A DNA stretch of 64,000 bases from RGEC01 sp964626685. GTDB taxonomy: Bacteria > Bacteroidota > Bacteroidia > NS11-12g > UBA955. The notes below the pieces were generated by a model. It searched no databases and was not told where the DNA came from. It was given only the letters and a program-made list of their open reading frames with translations. Below are positions 1 through 8,171 of the stretch, piece after piece. The translations under genes were made by a program, and so were the position numbers. Location: contig CAZVJY010000003.1 of assembly GCA_964626685.1 (NCBI GenBank), positions 1-64,000 of the forward strand. Direction: 5' to 3'. Position 1 is the first letter of the stretch. Each line of letters starts with the position of its first letter.

Positions 1-80
1 CCACCAACTACTGGCTGCCCATTCTGCTTGGCGCCATCATGGGAATAGGCCTTGCCTGGTGGCTGCGCCGCAAGAAGTAA
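1..80 (+). CDS. C-terminal tail of a membrane protein (partial)
   Basis: An open frame enters from the left edge (first full codon at position 3) and stops at TAA 78-80. The 25 visible residues are one hydrophobic segment (NYWLPILLGAIMGIGLAWW) closed by the basic tail LRRKK, as expected for a last transmembrane helix with a positive cytoplasmic end. The protein family cannot be told from this tail. The next gene starts 36 bp downstream behind its own promoter box, so the two are probably transcribed separately. Confidence 0.55.
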   Translation, partial: TNYWLPILLGAIMGIGLAWWLRRKK

Positions 81-100
81 TCCCGTAAAAGAAAAAGCCG

Positions 101-108
101 TATTTTTG
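101..108 (+). promoter_or_regulatory. TAnnTTTG promoter box of the E1 gene
   Basis: TATTTTTG matches the Bacteroidota -7 consensus TAnnTTTG exactly. Only 8 nt separate it from the ATG at 117, so the transcript is predicted to begin within a few bases of the start codon. No good TTTG -33 element is visible at the usual distance. Confidence 0.6.
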
Positions 109-116
109 CACCACAA

Positions 117-2525
117 ATGGAAGAAGCTGCCAACGCCCCCGCAGCCCTCACAAGGGAAGACTTTCGCAAACAGGTGCTCCACGATTTTCGTATGGCCTGT
201 GAAAGCCGACAGGCTAGCCTCCTGGGCCGCAAGGAAGTGCTTACCGGAAAAGCCAAATTCGGCATTTTCGGCGATGGAAAAGAAGTGGCCCAGATTGCCA
301 TGGCCAAAGTATTTGAAAATGGCGACTGGCGTAGCGGTTACTACCGCGACCAGACCTTCATGTTTGCCCGTGGCATGAGCACCGTGCAGCAATTCTTTGC
401 CCAGCTCTACGCCGACCCCGACACCGACCGCGAACCCGCCAGCGGTGGCCGCAGCATGAACGGTCACTTTGCCACACGACTGCTCGATGAACAGGGCAAC
501 TGGCTTCCCCAAACCGACCGACCCAATTGCAGTGCCGATATTTCACCCACCGCAGGCCAAATGCCGCGCCTGCTGGGTTTGGCCCTCGCAAGCAAACTAT
601 ACCGTGAAAACCCTGCCCTGCATACCTACACCGATTTTTCGCTGAAAGGCAATGAAATCGCGTTTGGTACCATAGGCAACGCCAGCACCAGCGAAGGCAT
701 TTTCTGGGAAACCATGAACGCCGCTTGCGTAATGCAGGTGCCCCTGCTGATGAGTGTGTGGGACGACGGTTACGGCATTTCCGTGCCTGCCAAGTACCAA
801 ACAGCCAAAGAAAATATATCCCGCCTGCTTAGCGGTTTCCAGACCGATAAATTTGGGCAGGGCATGGAAATATTTACCGTAAAAGGCTGGGATTACGCCG
901 AACTCTGCAAGACCTACAAAATGGCCGCAGACGTTTGCCGCCAGAAACACACCCCCGTGCTGGTGCACGTTACCGAAGTAACCCAGCCCCAGGGCCACAG
1001 CACCAGCGGCAGCCACGAGCGCTACAAGAGCAAAGAGCGCCTGGAATGGGAACAGGAATACGACTGTATAGCCAAAATGCGCGAATGGCTCATAGCCAGC
1101 GGGCTGGCTACCGCGCAAGAGGCTGATGCCATTGAAGCAGATGCCACCCAAACCGTGCGCGAGGCGCAAAAAGCGGCATGGACTGACTTTTTGGGATCTA
1201 TAAAATCGGAAGTAGCCGGTTTTTGCGATATCATCAACAACATGGCCGCACAAGGTGTGGCTTCGGCTGAGTTTGCTGAAATCAGCGCCGGTTTGCAAAG
1301 CAAATCTGATCCCCTGCGCAAAGACATAGGAAATGCCCTGCACAAGGCACTTCGCCTCACCGCGTCGCTGGATGCGGCACAGAAACAGCCACTGCTGGAT
1401 TATTACACCCGTTTTACCGAACTGAACTACAATCGCTATAGCAGCCACCTGCACAGCCAGGGTCCGGGCAGCGCGTTATCGGTACCCGAAGTACCACCGC
1501 AATTCAGTGATGAAACCGTGGATGGCTATATGGTAGTGCGCGCCTGCTTTGATGCTGCCATGCAGCGCGATCCGCGTGTTTTTGCCTTTGGCGAAGACGT
1601 GGGGAAAATTGGTGATGTAAACCAGGGCTTCAGCGGTTTGCAGGAGAAATACGGCGAACTGCGCGTTACCGATAAAGGCATTCGCGAATGGAGCATAGTA
1701 GGAGAGGGTCTCGGCGCTTCCATGCGTGGCCTGCGCCCCATAGCCGAAATACAATATTTAGACTACCTGCTCTACGCCCTCGAGGTAATGAGCGATGATA
1801 TAGCTACCCTGCAATACCGAACCAAAGGGGGGCAAAAAGCACCGGTGATTATCCGCACCCGCGGCCACAGGCTGGAAGGTATATGGCACAGCGGAAGTCC
1901 CATGGGAACCATTATCCATGCGGTGCGCGGCATGCATGTGTGTGTGCCCCGCAACATGACCCAGGCTGCAGGCATGTACAATACCCTGCTGAAAAGCGAC
2001 GAACCCGCACTGGTGGTGGAATGTCTGAATGGCTATCGTATCAAGGAAAAGATGCCACAGAACATGGACGAATTTACTGTTCCGCTGGGTCGCCCGGATA
2101 CATTGCGCTACGGTGAACACGCCACCCTGGTTACCTACGGAAGCTGTTGCCGCATAGCTCTGGAAGCCGCAGATATGCTGGCCGAACATGGCATTCGTTT
2201 GGAAATTATCGATGTGCAGACGCTATTGCCCTTCGATGTAAACCACCTGATTGTGGAGAGCCTGAAAGAAACCAACCGCCTTGTGGTGCTTGATGAGGAC
2301 GTACCCGGTGGTGCATCAGCGTTTATACTGCAGCAGATTCTGGAAAAGCAAAGCGGTTACCGCTACCTCGACAGCGCCCCGCTCACCATCACCGCGCAGC
2401 CGCACAGGCCTGCTTATGGTACTGATGGCGATTATTTCAGCAAACCCGGTGCCGATGAAATCTTCATGAAGGTATATGCCATGATGCACGAAACCGATCC
2501 GGTTACCTGGCCTGCGATTCTTTGA
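117..2525 (+). CDS. Fused alpha/beta E1 of a 2-oxoacid dehydrogenase complex
   Basis: This thiamine-diphosphate enzyme decarboxylates a 2-oxoacid and passes the acyl group to the lipoyl E2. The 802 residues join an E1-alpha half (about 20-400) to an E1-beta half (about 465-795), a fusion common in Bacteroidota, where it is usually annotated as branched-chain (2-oxoisovalerate) type. The alpha half carries the cofactor region GNASTSEG (187-194) and the paired segment WDDGYGIS (215-222); the beta half has FGEDVG and the EYxx-like IAEIQYLDY segment. In the cofactor motif the usual GDG aspartate is Asn188 and the usual second Asn is Asp217. Substrate cannot be decided from sequence. No E2 or E3 gene lies nearby. 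The start follows the promoter box at 101-108. The 3' end overlaps the convergent gene by 23 bp. Confidence 0.9.
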   Translation: MEEAANAPAALTREDFRKQVLHDFRMACESRQASLLGRKEVLTGKAKFGIFGDGKEVAQIAMAKVFENGDWRSGYYRDQTFMFARGMSTVQQFFAQLYADPDTDREPASGGRSMNGHFATRLLDEQGNWLPQTDRPNCSADISPTAGQMPRLLGLALASKLYRENPALHTYTDFSLKGNEIAFGTIGNASTSEGIFWETMNAACVMQVPLLMSVWDDGYGISVPAKYQTAKENISRLLSGFQTDKFGQGMEIFTVKGWDYAELCKTYKMAADVCRQKHTPVLVHVTEVTQPQGHSTSGSHERYKSKERLEWEQEYDCIAKMREWLIASGLATAQEADAIEADATQTVREAQKAAWTDFLGSIKSEVAGFCDIINNMAAQGVASAEFAEISAGLQSKSDPLRKDIGNALHKALRLTASLDAAQKQPLLDYYTRFTELNYNRYSSHLHSQGPGSALSVPEVPPQFSDETVDGYMVVRACFDAAMQRDPRVFAFGEDVGKIGDVNQGFSGLQEKYGELRVTDKGIREWSIVGEGLGASMRGLRPIAEIQYLDYLLYALEVMSDDIATLQYRTKGGQKAPVIIRTRGHRLEGIWHSGSPMGTIIHAVRGMHVCVPRNMTQAAGMYNTLLKSDEPALVVECLNGYRIKEKMPQNMDEFTVPLGRPDTLRYGEHATLVTYGSCCRIALEAADMLAEHGIRLEIIDVQTLLPFDVNHLIVESLKETNRLVVLDEDVPGGASAFILQQILEKQSGYRYLDSAPLTITAQPHRPAYGTDGDYFSKPGADEIFMKVYAMMHETDPVTWPAIL

Positions 2526-3576
2526 GTTGTTTTTTCTGAATTAATCTGTTATTTAACCAGATTATTGAAGAAATCACCAGCACTTTATTTAATAATATCC
2601 AGCGGTAACTATCGTATTGGTTGATGTACGAAAAAACCAATGCAGAAAATAAAATGATTCCCACAAAAACAGATGAATATATTTTGTGATGAATAATCTT
2701 TTTTATGTGCAAATAAAATAAGGCGAAGACAAGTAAAATCCATTCCAATATATTTATAAAAATTAGCGAATCAAATTCATAATATATGTTTTTATTAAAA
2801 CCCATTAAATTGTTACTTCTCAATAGATAGAAAAGCGGATAATGATGGTAATCAAGTCTTTTACCGGTAATGTTTTCATCGAGAGAGGTTAGGTTTGAAA
2901 AATACAAGGTTTGTATTTTATAATTCCGAATAAACAATAACAGTTTTTCAAGCAACACAAAATCATTTTCTGATGTAAACTCATAGGGATGAATTAGCAA
3001 TACAATAATGCCATTAAAAACGGAACCCTTTTGTATTAATTCCAGGGCATCCTTAACTGAATAACACGTTGATGGGATATATTTAATACTGAGATTTTCT
3101 TTAGGGCCAAATTCATTTCCGGAAATTACTAAATACCCCACATCTTTCAACACAATTAATGTAGTATCATCATAGCTGTTCCAGGGCGGTGCAAAGCAGC
3201 AGGGATATATGCCTTTTGATTCCAGCATGGATTTACCGCGGTGAATTTTTTCCCATTGTTTTTGGTAGGACAGGCCTGAAAACTCGTCGCTGCCTTCTTT
3301 TTCGTGCCTGTAGCCATGAACAAAAATTTCTGTATATGGATTCAGATACATCGGATTGAGGGTATCATCCTCATTTCCGAAAGGAATAATACCTGCATTG
3401 ATGGGTGTTTTGTATTTGGCAAATAACTGAATGATTCTCTCTGTTTTCGGATCTCCGGATAAATAGCAGTCATCCAGCCGCACAATTAGCCGGATGTTGC
3501 TGCCAGCTGCATGGGATAATTGCGCAAAAAGCAGAACAATGATGAACAGTATCCATCGAAATTTCATTGCGTTCAT
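2503..3576 (-). CDS. Polysaccharide deacetylase-like secreted membrane protein (DUF2334-like)
   Basis: The 357-residue product begins with a signal peptide ending near SHAAGS. The NodB-like core follows: LDDCYL supplies the metal/catalytic Asp pair, FVHGYRHE the His-x3-His pair, and FAPPWNS the third motif, the combination seen in DUF2334 deacetylase-like proteins. After about residue 255 come three hydrophobic segments, so the catalytic domain is probably tethered on the periplasmic side. Substrate is unknown; cell-wall or exopolysaccharide is possible. The gene is clearly richer in A+T than the E1 gene and the flippase on either side, which suggests a different origin or weak selection. ATG 3576 is used; ATG 3567 is an alternative. 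The end overlaps the E1 gene by 23 bp. Confidence 0.75.
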   Translation of the reverse strand: MNAMKFRWILFIIVLLFAQLSHAAGSNIRLIVRLDDCYLSGDPKTERIIQLFAKYKTPINAGIIPFGNEDDTLNPMYLNPYTEIFVHGYRHEKEGSDEFSGLSYQKQWEKIHRGKSMLESKGIYPCCFAPPWNSYDDTTLIVLKDVGYLVISGNEFGPKENLSIKYIPSTCYSVKDALELIQKGSVFNGIIVLLIHPYEFTSENDFVLLEKLLLFIRNYKIQTLYFSNLTSLDENITGKRLDYHHYPLFYLLRSNNLMGFNKNIYYEFDSLIFINILEWILLVFALFYLHIKKIIHHKIYSSVFVGIILFSALVFSYINQYDSYRWILLNKVLVISSIIWLNNRLIQKKQLKESQAR

Positions 3577-3644
3577 GGAATTCCCGCGCCAAGATAGGAT
3601 GAAGGTTTCTCATTTCAGATAAAATTCTTTTTATTTGAAAGACG

Positions 3645-3731
3645 ATGAAAATCAGGTGTGTGCTCTTTGCTGTTTTTTTGATATCCACTGCGGTTATGGC
3701 TCAACAATCCATTAACTCCGCTGGAGGCTCC
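3645..3731 (+). CDS. Start of a secreted protein, cut by an assembly gap
   Basis: ATG 3645 opens a signal peptide (basic KIR, then CVLFAVFLISTAVMA) followed by QQSINSAGGS, after which the sequence is N. In Bacteroidota a mature start of the form QxSINxxGGS is typical of small T9SS type-A substrates of unknown function; this is from memory of the family, not a search. The open frame beyond the gap (3832-3924) shows no sorting-domain features and is probably not the same gene, so the missing sequence may be much longer than 100 bases. Confidence 0.55.
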
Positions 3732-3831
3732 NNNNNNNNNNNNNNNNNNNNNNNNNNNNNNNNNNNNNNNNNNNNNNNNNNNNNNNNNNNNNNNNNNNNN
3801 NNNNNNNNNNNNNNNNNNNNNNNNNNNNNNN
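3732..3831. other. Assembly gap, 100 N
   Basis: There are exactly 100 unknown bases, the conventional filler for a scaffold gap of unknown length. It removes the body of the secreted protein that starts at 3645. From 3832 to about 3966 the sequence is AT-rich and holds no gene that I can support. Confidence 0.95.
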
Positions 3832-3969
3832 TGTGCCCGGAAATTATCAGCTTACTATTTTGCATCATAAAAGTGTACAGTGCTCTTTTAACAAACTATA
3901 GAATAGCCTGTAAATATATCTGGTAAAACAAAATCGCTATATTGCGATAAGATATAAAATTTATCCATT

Positions 3970-5448
3970 ATCAATCCGCTCATTAAAAAACTGGCATCGC
4001 AAACCGCTATCTATGGTTTAACCACCATGGTAGGCAGGCTGCTGAATTTTCTGCTTGTGCCACTGTATACTGCCACCCTGGGTAAAGTTGATGATTATGG
4101 GCAGGTGAATGTAATGTTCAGCTACGCTTCCTTCATTGCCGTTATCGCTGCATTCGGTTTGGAAACGGGTTTTTTCAATTTTGCCCGCAAAAAGGATGAA
4201 TATAAGCCCGAAAAGGTTTTTTCAACCGCAGTTATTGCCCTACTGTGTACCGGGTTCCTCTGGATTTTGCTGGGCAACCTGTATTCAGAAGGACTGATGC
4301 AAATGGCTGGTTATCCTTCCAAACCCCACTATGCCATTTGGTTTACAGCCATCCTGGCCGCCGATGCCCTATCCTCACTGGGCTTTGCCTGGCTAAGGTT
4401 TACAGAAAGACCCTGGCGCTTTGTGCTGGTGCGTTCCATAAACATTGCCGTGAATGTAGGGCTAAACCTGTTTTTTCTGTGGGGTTGTCCGCTGCTACTA
4501 TCCAAAGGTCATACCTGGGTGAATTCGGTTTACGATCCGTCAAGGTTGCTTGAATACATTTTTCTCAGCAACCTGGTTGCTTCGCTCATTACCCTGCCTT
4601 TGCTGGGCCGCGTGTGGATTAACCTGAAATGGGGATTTGATTTTGGCCTTTTCAAAAAACTGCTGGGATACAGCCTTCCCATGGTTATAGTGGGTCTTGC
4701 CGGCATGATTAACGAAACCCTAGACCGCATTTTGCTGAAGCAAATATTACCACAAAACGGCGATTATGAAGCCGGTATTTATGGCGCCTTCTATAAACTC
4801 AGCATGGTAATGACCTTGTTTGTGCAGGCATTTCGCTTTGCCGCCGAACCCTTTTTCTTCAAGCAGGCTGAAAGTGACAAGGCCCCCAGGACCTACGCGC
4901 AGGTCATGACCTTTTTTGTGTATGTGTGTGGATTCATTTATGTGTGTACCCTGGCCAGTTTGCCTTGGCTGGCTCCTTTGCTCATTCGTAATGAGATGTA
5001 TTTCACAGATGTCCGTGGCATGCAGGTGGTGCCGGTTTTGCTAATGGCCAACTGGCTTCTCGGTATTTATTACAACCTCAGTATCTGGTACAAACTCAGC
5101 AACAAAACCATGCTGGGTGCCTACACTGCCTTGTTTGGTGCGGCCATTACTCTGCTTGGCAACGGCATTTTTATACCGCAGTATTCCTTTGTAAGCAGCG
5201 CCTGGACAACCCTGGCAGCATACGGCGGTATGGTTTTACTGGGCTACTTCTGGGGGCAGCGGCATTATCCCATTCCCTACAAGAGCATGACCTTGGTCAG
5301 TATTATGGTGTTTGCAGCCATTCTGGGGTACATGGCGCTTGTTTATCAGGGGATTATTCCCTATATTGCATATCTAACCATCCCCGCTTACCTGCTTGCC
5401 GTGTGGCTGGCAGAGGCTCCCAGGAATGCTGCTCGTAAAAATCATTAA
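3970..5448 (+). CDS. Wzx-like oligosaccharide flippase / polysaccharide biosynthesis protein
   Basis: This is a hydrophobic protein of the MATE/MOP superfamily with about 12-14 membrane helices; such proteins move lipid-linked sugars across the inner membrane. The first ATG is at 4027, but the frame is open back to a stop at 3955 and the codons from 3973 read NPLIKKLASQTAIYGLTT, the conserved amphipathic N-terminus and first helix of Bacteroidota members of the family. The codon in the usual Met place is ATC at 3970 (with ATT just before it at 3967). I therefore place the start at 3970, giving 492 residues; 4027 (473 residues) would cut into helix 1. The 3' end overlaps dut by 23 bp. Confidence 0.85.
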   Translation: MNPLIKKLASQTAIYGLTTMVGRLLNFLLVPLYTATLGKVDDYGQVNVMFSYASFIAVIAAFGLETGFFNFARKKDEYKPEKVFSTAVIALLCTGFLWILLGNLYSEGLMQMAGYPSKPHYAIWFTAILAADALSSLGFAWLRFTERPWRFVLVRSINIAVNVGLNLFFLWGCPLLLSKGHTWVNSVYDPSRLLEYIFLSNLVASLITLPLLGRVWINLKWGFDFGLFKKLLGYSLPMVIVGLAGMINETLDRILLKQILPQNGDYEAGIYGAFYKLSMVMTLFVQAFRFAAEPFFFKQAESDKAPRTYAQVMTFFVYVCGFIYVCTLASLPWLAPLLIRNEMYFTDVRGMQVVPVLLMANWLLGIYYNLSIWYKLSNKTMLGAYTALFGAAITLLGNGIFIPQYSFVSSAWTTLAAYGGMVLLGYFWGQRHYPIPYKSMTLVSIMVFAAILGYMALVYQGIIPYIAYLTIPAYLLAVWLAEAPRNAARKNH

Positions 5449-5860
5449 CCAGTCTGGCAACCCTTTGCCACAATACCAAACCAGCCATAGTGCGGGCATG
5501 GACCTGCATGCAAACCTTTCTGAATCCATTGTGCTTTCACCTGGTGAAAGAAAGCTCATTCCCACCGGTTTGATCGTAGAACTGCCCGAAGGATTTGAAG
5601 CACAAATCAGGCCGCGCAGCGGGCTGGCCCTGAAACATGGAATTACCGTGCTCAATTCGCCCGGAACCATTGATGCCGATTACCGTGGTGAAATTAAAGT
5701 GCTGCTCATCAATCTGGGGCAGGAATCTTTTGAAATAGCCCATGGCGAACGCATTGCCCAGATGGTGGTGGCGCGCCACGAAACGGTGAAGTGGATGGTA
5801 GCCGAACAACTCACCGAAACCGCCCGCGGTGCAGGTGGATACGGCAGCAGCGGCAAATAA
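5426..5860 (+). CDS. dut: dUTP diphosphatase (dUTPase)
   Basis: dUTPase hydrolyses dUTP to dUMP and pyrophosphate, keeping uracil out of DNA and feeding dTMP synthesis. The 144-residue trimeric-type enzyme shows all family motifs: SAGMDLHA, RPRSGLALK, the uracil/deoxyribose-binding segment GTIDADYRGE with its catalytic Asp, GERIAQMVV, and the C-terminal P-loop-like RGAGGYGSSG. The start is ATG 5426 (MLLVKIIN); an upstream ATG at 5396 in the same frame would only add a translation of the flippase end. The 23-bp overlap with the flippase suggests translational coupling. Confidence 0.96.
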   Translation: MLLVKIINQSGNPLPQYQTSHSAGMDLHANLSESIVLSPGERKLIPTGLIVELPEGFEAQIRPRSGLALKHGITVLNSPGTIDADYRGEIKVLLINLGQESFEIAHGERIAQMVVARHETVKWMVAEQLTETARGAGGYGSSGK

Positions 5861-6032
5861 GCAGTCCCCTTAAAATGACAAAATCCGGGACAAGCCCGGA
5901 CTTCGTCTGCTATGAAAACTTAATCTACCCCACACAATAAACCACCGGGGTTTGTAATTGTTTTTAAAAAAGTAATTTTTTTTTGCAACCTAAATCACAT
6001 TGTCACCCACTTATTTGATGCAAATTTGCCGC

Positions 6033-6773
6033 ATGATGAAAACAATGTTATTCTCTGCCCTTGTTTTTATGGCTATAGGTGCCTGTTCGCAGCAGCCCGC
6101 CAAAACCCAGGGGAAGTCGGTGGCGGTTGAAAACCTGAGCACAGCTGCGTTTGAAAGCCGTTTGAAAAACACTCCTGCTAAAATTGTGCTGGACGTGCGC
6201 ACCGATGAGGAGTTTAACGGTGGGCATCTGCAAGGCGCTATCAATATGGATGTGAATGATCCTTCCTTTGGCGATCGCCTGAAGCAGCTGGATACCACGC
6301 AGCCCGTGTTTGTGTATTGTCTGGCCGGAGGACGCAGCGCCAGGGCCGCGGAGATTCTGAAGGATATGGGCTTTCCTGCTGTATACAACATGGAAGGCGG
6401 TATGAGCAGATGGACTTACGAAAATCGCGCTGTGGAGAGTCCAGCAGGTGCGGCAGAGAAAGGCATGAAAAAAGCCGAATTTGAAGCCATGATGACTGGC
6501 ATCAATGACACCTTGGTGCTGGTTGATTTCTGGGCCAAATGGTGCGCTCCCTGCAGAAAAATCACCGCTTACTTACCCAATATTGAAAAAGATTACGCAG
6601 GGAAATTGAAGGTAGTAAAAATAAACTACGACGACAATCCACGCCTGGTAAAGGAACTGTCGCTTGACAATGTACCTTATCTTTTTCTGTATAAAAACGG
6701 CAAATCAATATGGCAGCAAAGCGGCTACATTGGGTCAGACGAACTGAAAGCAGCCATCAATACCAAGCTTTAA
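6033..6773 (+). CDS. Rhodanese-thioredoxin fusion lipoprotein
   Basis: A lipoprotein signal ends at Cys18 (AIGAC), so the protein should be anchored in the outer or inner membrane facing the periplasm. Residues about 30-130 are a rhodanese domain with the active loop CLAGGRSA (Cys96), and about 145-245 a thioredoxin domain with WCAPC (170-174) and the cis-Pro segment NVPYLF. Such a pair could relay sulfane sulfur or reduce a persulfide on the rhodanese cysteine, but that role is inferred. ATG 6033 or 6036 is chosen because the signal peptide starts there; a TTG at 6000 is also in frame. The 3' end overlaps the convergent hydrolase by 4 bp. A one-mismatch promoter box CAAATTTG lies at 6021-6028. 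Confidence 0.85.
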   Translation: MMKTMLFSALVFMAIGACSQQPAKTQGKSVAVENLSTAAFESRLKNTPAKIVLDVRTDEEFNGGHLQGAINMDVNDPSFGDRLKQLDTTQPVFVYCLAGGRSARAAEILKDMGFPAVYNMEGGMSRWTYENRAVESPAGAAEKGMKKAEFEAMMTGINDTLVLVDFWAKWCAPCRKITAYLPNIEKDYAGKLKVVKINYDDNPRLVKELSLDNVPYLFLYKNGKSIWQQSGYIGSDELKAAINTKL

Positions 6774-8065
6774 AGCTGTTTCACAAACCGGAATGAACCA
6801 TTGGGTCCGTTCAGCAGATAAACACCGGGTTTAAGACTGCTGATATCAATGCCGATATTGCTGTCTGCAAAACATTTTTGAAGTACTTTTCCGGTTAACT
6901 CCTGCACCTGATAGGTTCCTGCTGCAGAGACAAAAAGGCGTTCTGAAGCAGGATTGGGGTATATGCCGGTATTTGAAAGTTGCGCATGGCGGGTTGAGCT
7001 GCTGTTGCAAGCCAGCGTGTTGATGCGGCTCCATATCTTATCTGCCAGCATAAAGGGCACATCACCAAGTTGGCCTGAAGGCACATCACCCATACGAATC
7101 CACACAATTTTGCGCGATGGGGAGATGCTTGCAATTTGTCCGTTTTTCCCTATGGCAGCGAACATGTCAGCCGGGGCATTTGGAATAAAGTTGCCCTGAA
7201 AAACTGTTTGTAGCGTGGGAACCATAAACGATTTTTTACCATTCAGCCACCAAAGGTATCCATAACTGAGGTTCAGATTTTGGGAGGTGTTCACCGATTG
7301 TCGCGCATATCCTGTATCAATGAGCTGAACGCCATTCCATTTAAAGCCGTTTTGGGCGAGCAAGCCCCAGCGGGCAAAACTGCGTGCCCTGCTGCCAAAC
7401 ACATTGTTGTATCCGGATTTAAACCACAAGCCGTTGATGCCGGTTTTGGATGATAAGGACTGCTGGGTATATAAATTCAAGGTGGAACCGGTAGCGGTTT
7501 CTATTACCTTATCCAGTATCGTGTAGGGCGCATTATGGTAGGCCCAGCGGGTGCCGGGGTTAGCTTTGTAAACCAGGCAGGATTTAAGAGTGCAGTGGTT
7601 GTCGGGGACACCGTCATCCAGCCCTGTGGTCATGGTAAGCTGGTGCCGAACGGTAATCGCATCTTCCTGTGTCTGTGTGAGGCTGCTCCATCCACTGCCC
7701 AGGTAATCGGAGGTTTTATCGTTTAATGATAGTTTTCCCTCATCACGGGCTTTGCCTACCAGAAAAGCAGTAAGGGTTTTACCGGCCGAAGCCCAGTACC
7801 AGACACTATCCTGGGTGAAGGTGCCGAAATATTTTTCCAGTACAATTTTGCCGTCTACCAGTAAAATGAAGGCCTTGGAATTTTCTTTGGCCAGGTATTG
7901 ATACAGGCTGTTAATGCTATCGTTGCACCAGCCCTGTGATTTGGGTGAGAGGGTATCCCAGAATGCGGTCTGGCTGATGGGCGGATAGTAGGTGTTCTGG
8001 GCTTTGGCGGCATAATTTGCCAAAAACAGTAAGAAAGACAACAGTAATTTACGCATACAAACCAT
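6770..8065 (-). CDS. Secreted serine hydrolase (beta-lactamase class C/esterase type) with T9SS type-A sorting domain
   Basis: The 431-residue protein has a signal peptide ending near AKAQ, then a penicillin-binding-protein-like hydrolase domain with SAGK (Ser93, Lys96) and YHN (in GTRWAYHNAPY), the nucleophile and second motifs of the serine beta-lactamase/esterase fold. The last 70 residues (GIYPNPAS, a beta-rich segment, LKPGVYLL, FVKQL) form a type-A T9SS sorting domain, so the enzyme should be exported and held at the cell surface. True antibiotic hydrolysis is not implied; many of these are esterases or peptidases. ATG 8065 is used; ATG 8056 is an equal alternative. Confidence 0.87.
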   Translation of the reverse strand: MVCMRKLLLSFLLFLANYAAKAQNTYYPPISQTAFWDTLSPKSQGWCNDSINSLYQYLAKENSKAFILLVDGKIVLEKYFGTFTQDSVWYWASAGKTLTAFLVGKARDEGKLSLNDKTSDYLGSGWSSLTQTQEDAITVRHQLTMTTGLDDGVPDNHCTLKSCLVYKANPGTRWAYHNAPYTILDKVIETATGSTLNLYTQQSLSSKTGINGLWFKSGYNNVFGSRARSFARWGLLAQNGFKWNGVQLIDTGYARQSVNTSQNLNLSYGYLWWLNGKKSFMVPTLQTVFQGNFIPNAPADMFAAIGKNGQIASISPSRKIVWIRMGDVPSGQLGDVPFMLADKIWSRINTLACNSSSTRHAQLSNTGIYPNPASERLFVSAAGTYQVQELTGKVLQKCFADSNIGIDISSLKPGVYLLNGPNGSFRFVKQL

Positions 8066-8171
8066 AGACGCAAATTTGGACGAAAAGTTTAATAAAGGAG
8101 TTTGTTAAATGCGGTTTTTCCTGAATGTTCGTATTGTTCATAACGCAGTTTGTGGTTTTCTTTGCGGCAGC

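Noticed and set aside
597..1454. Long reverse-strand open frame inside the E1 gene
   Set aside because: It is antisense to a clearly coding enzyme, has no family features and no start context; it is a shadow of codon bias.
3832..3924. Open frame after the first gap as the end of the secreted protein
   Set aside because: The residues show no sorting-domain or beta-strand pattern, and the gap length is unknown, so joining it to the gene at 3645 is not justified.
5884..5900. Hairpin TCCGGG-ACAAG-CCCGGA after dut
   Set aside because: The stem is only 6 bp and no T-run follows, so a terminator call is not supported; copy number as a repeat cannot be judged.
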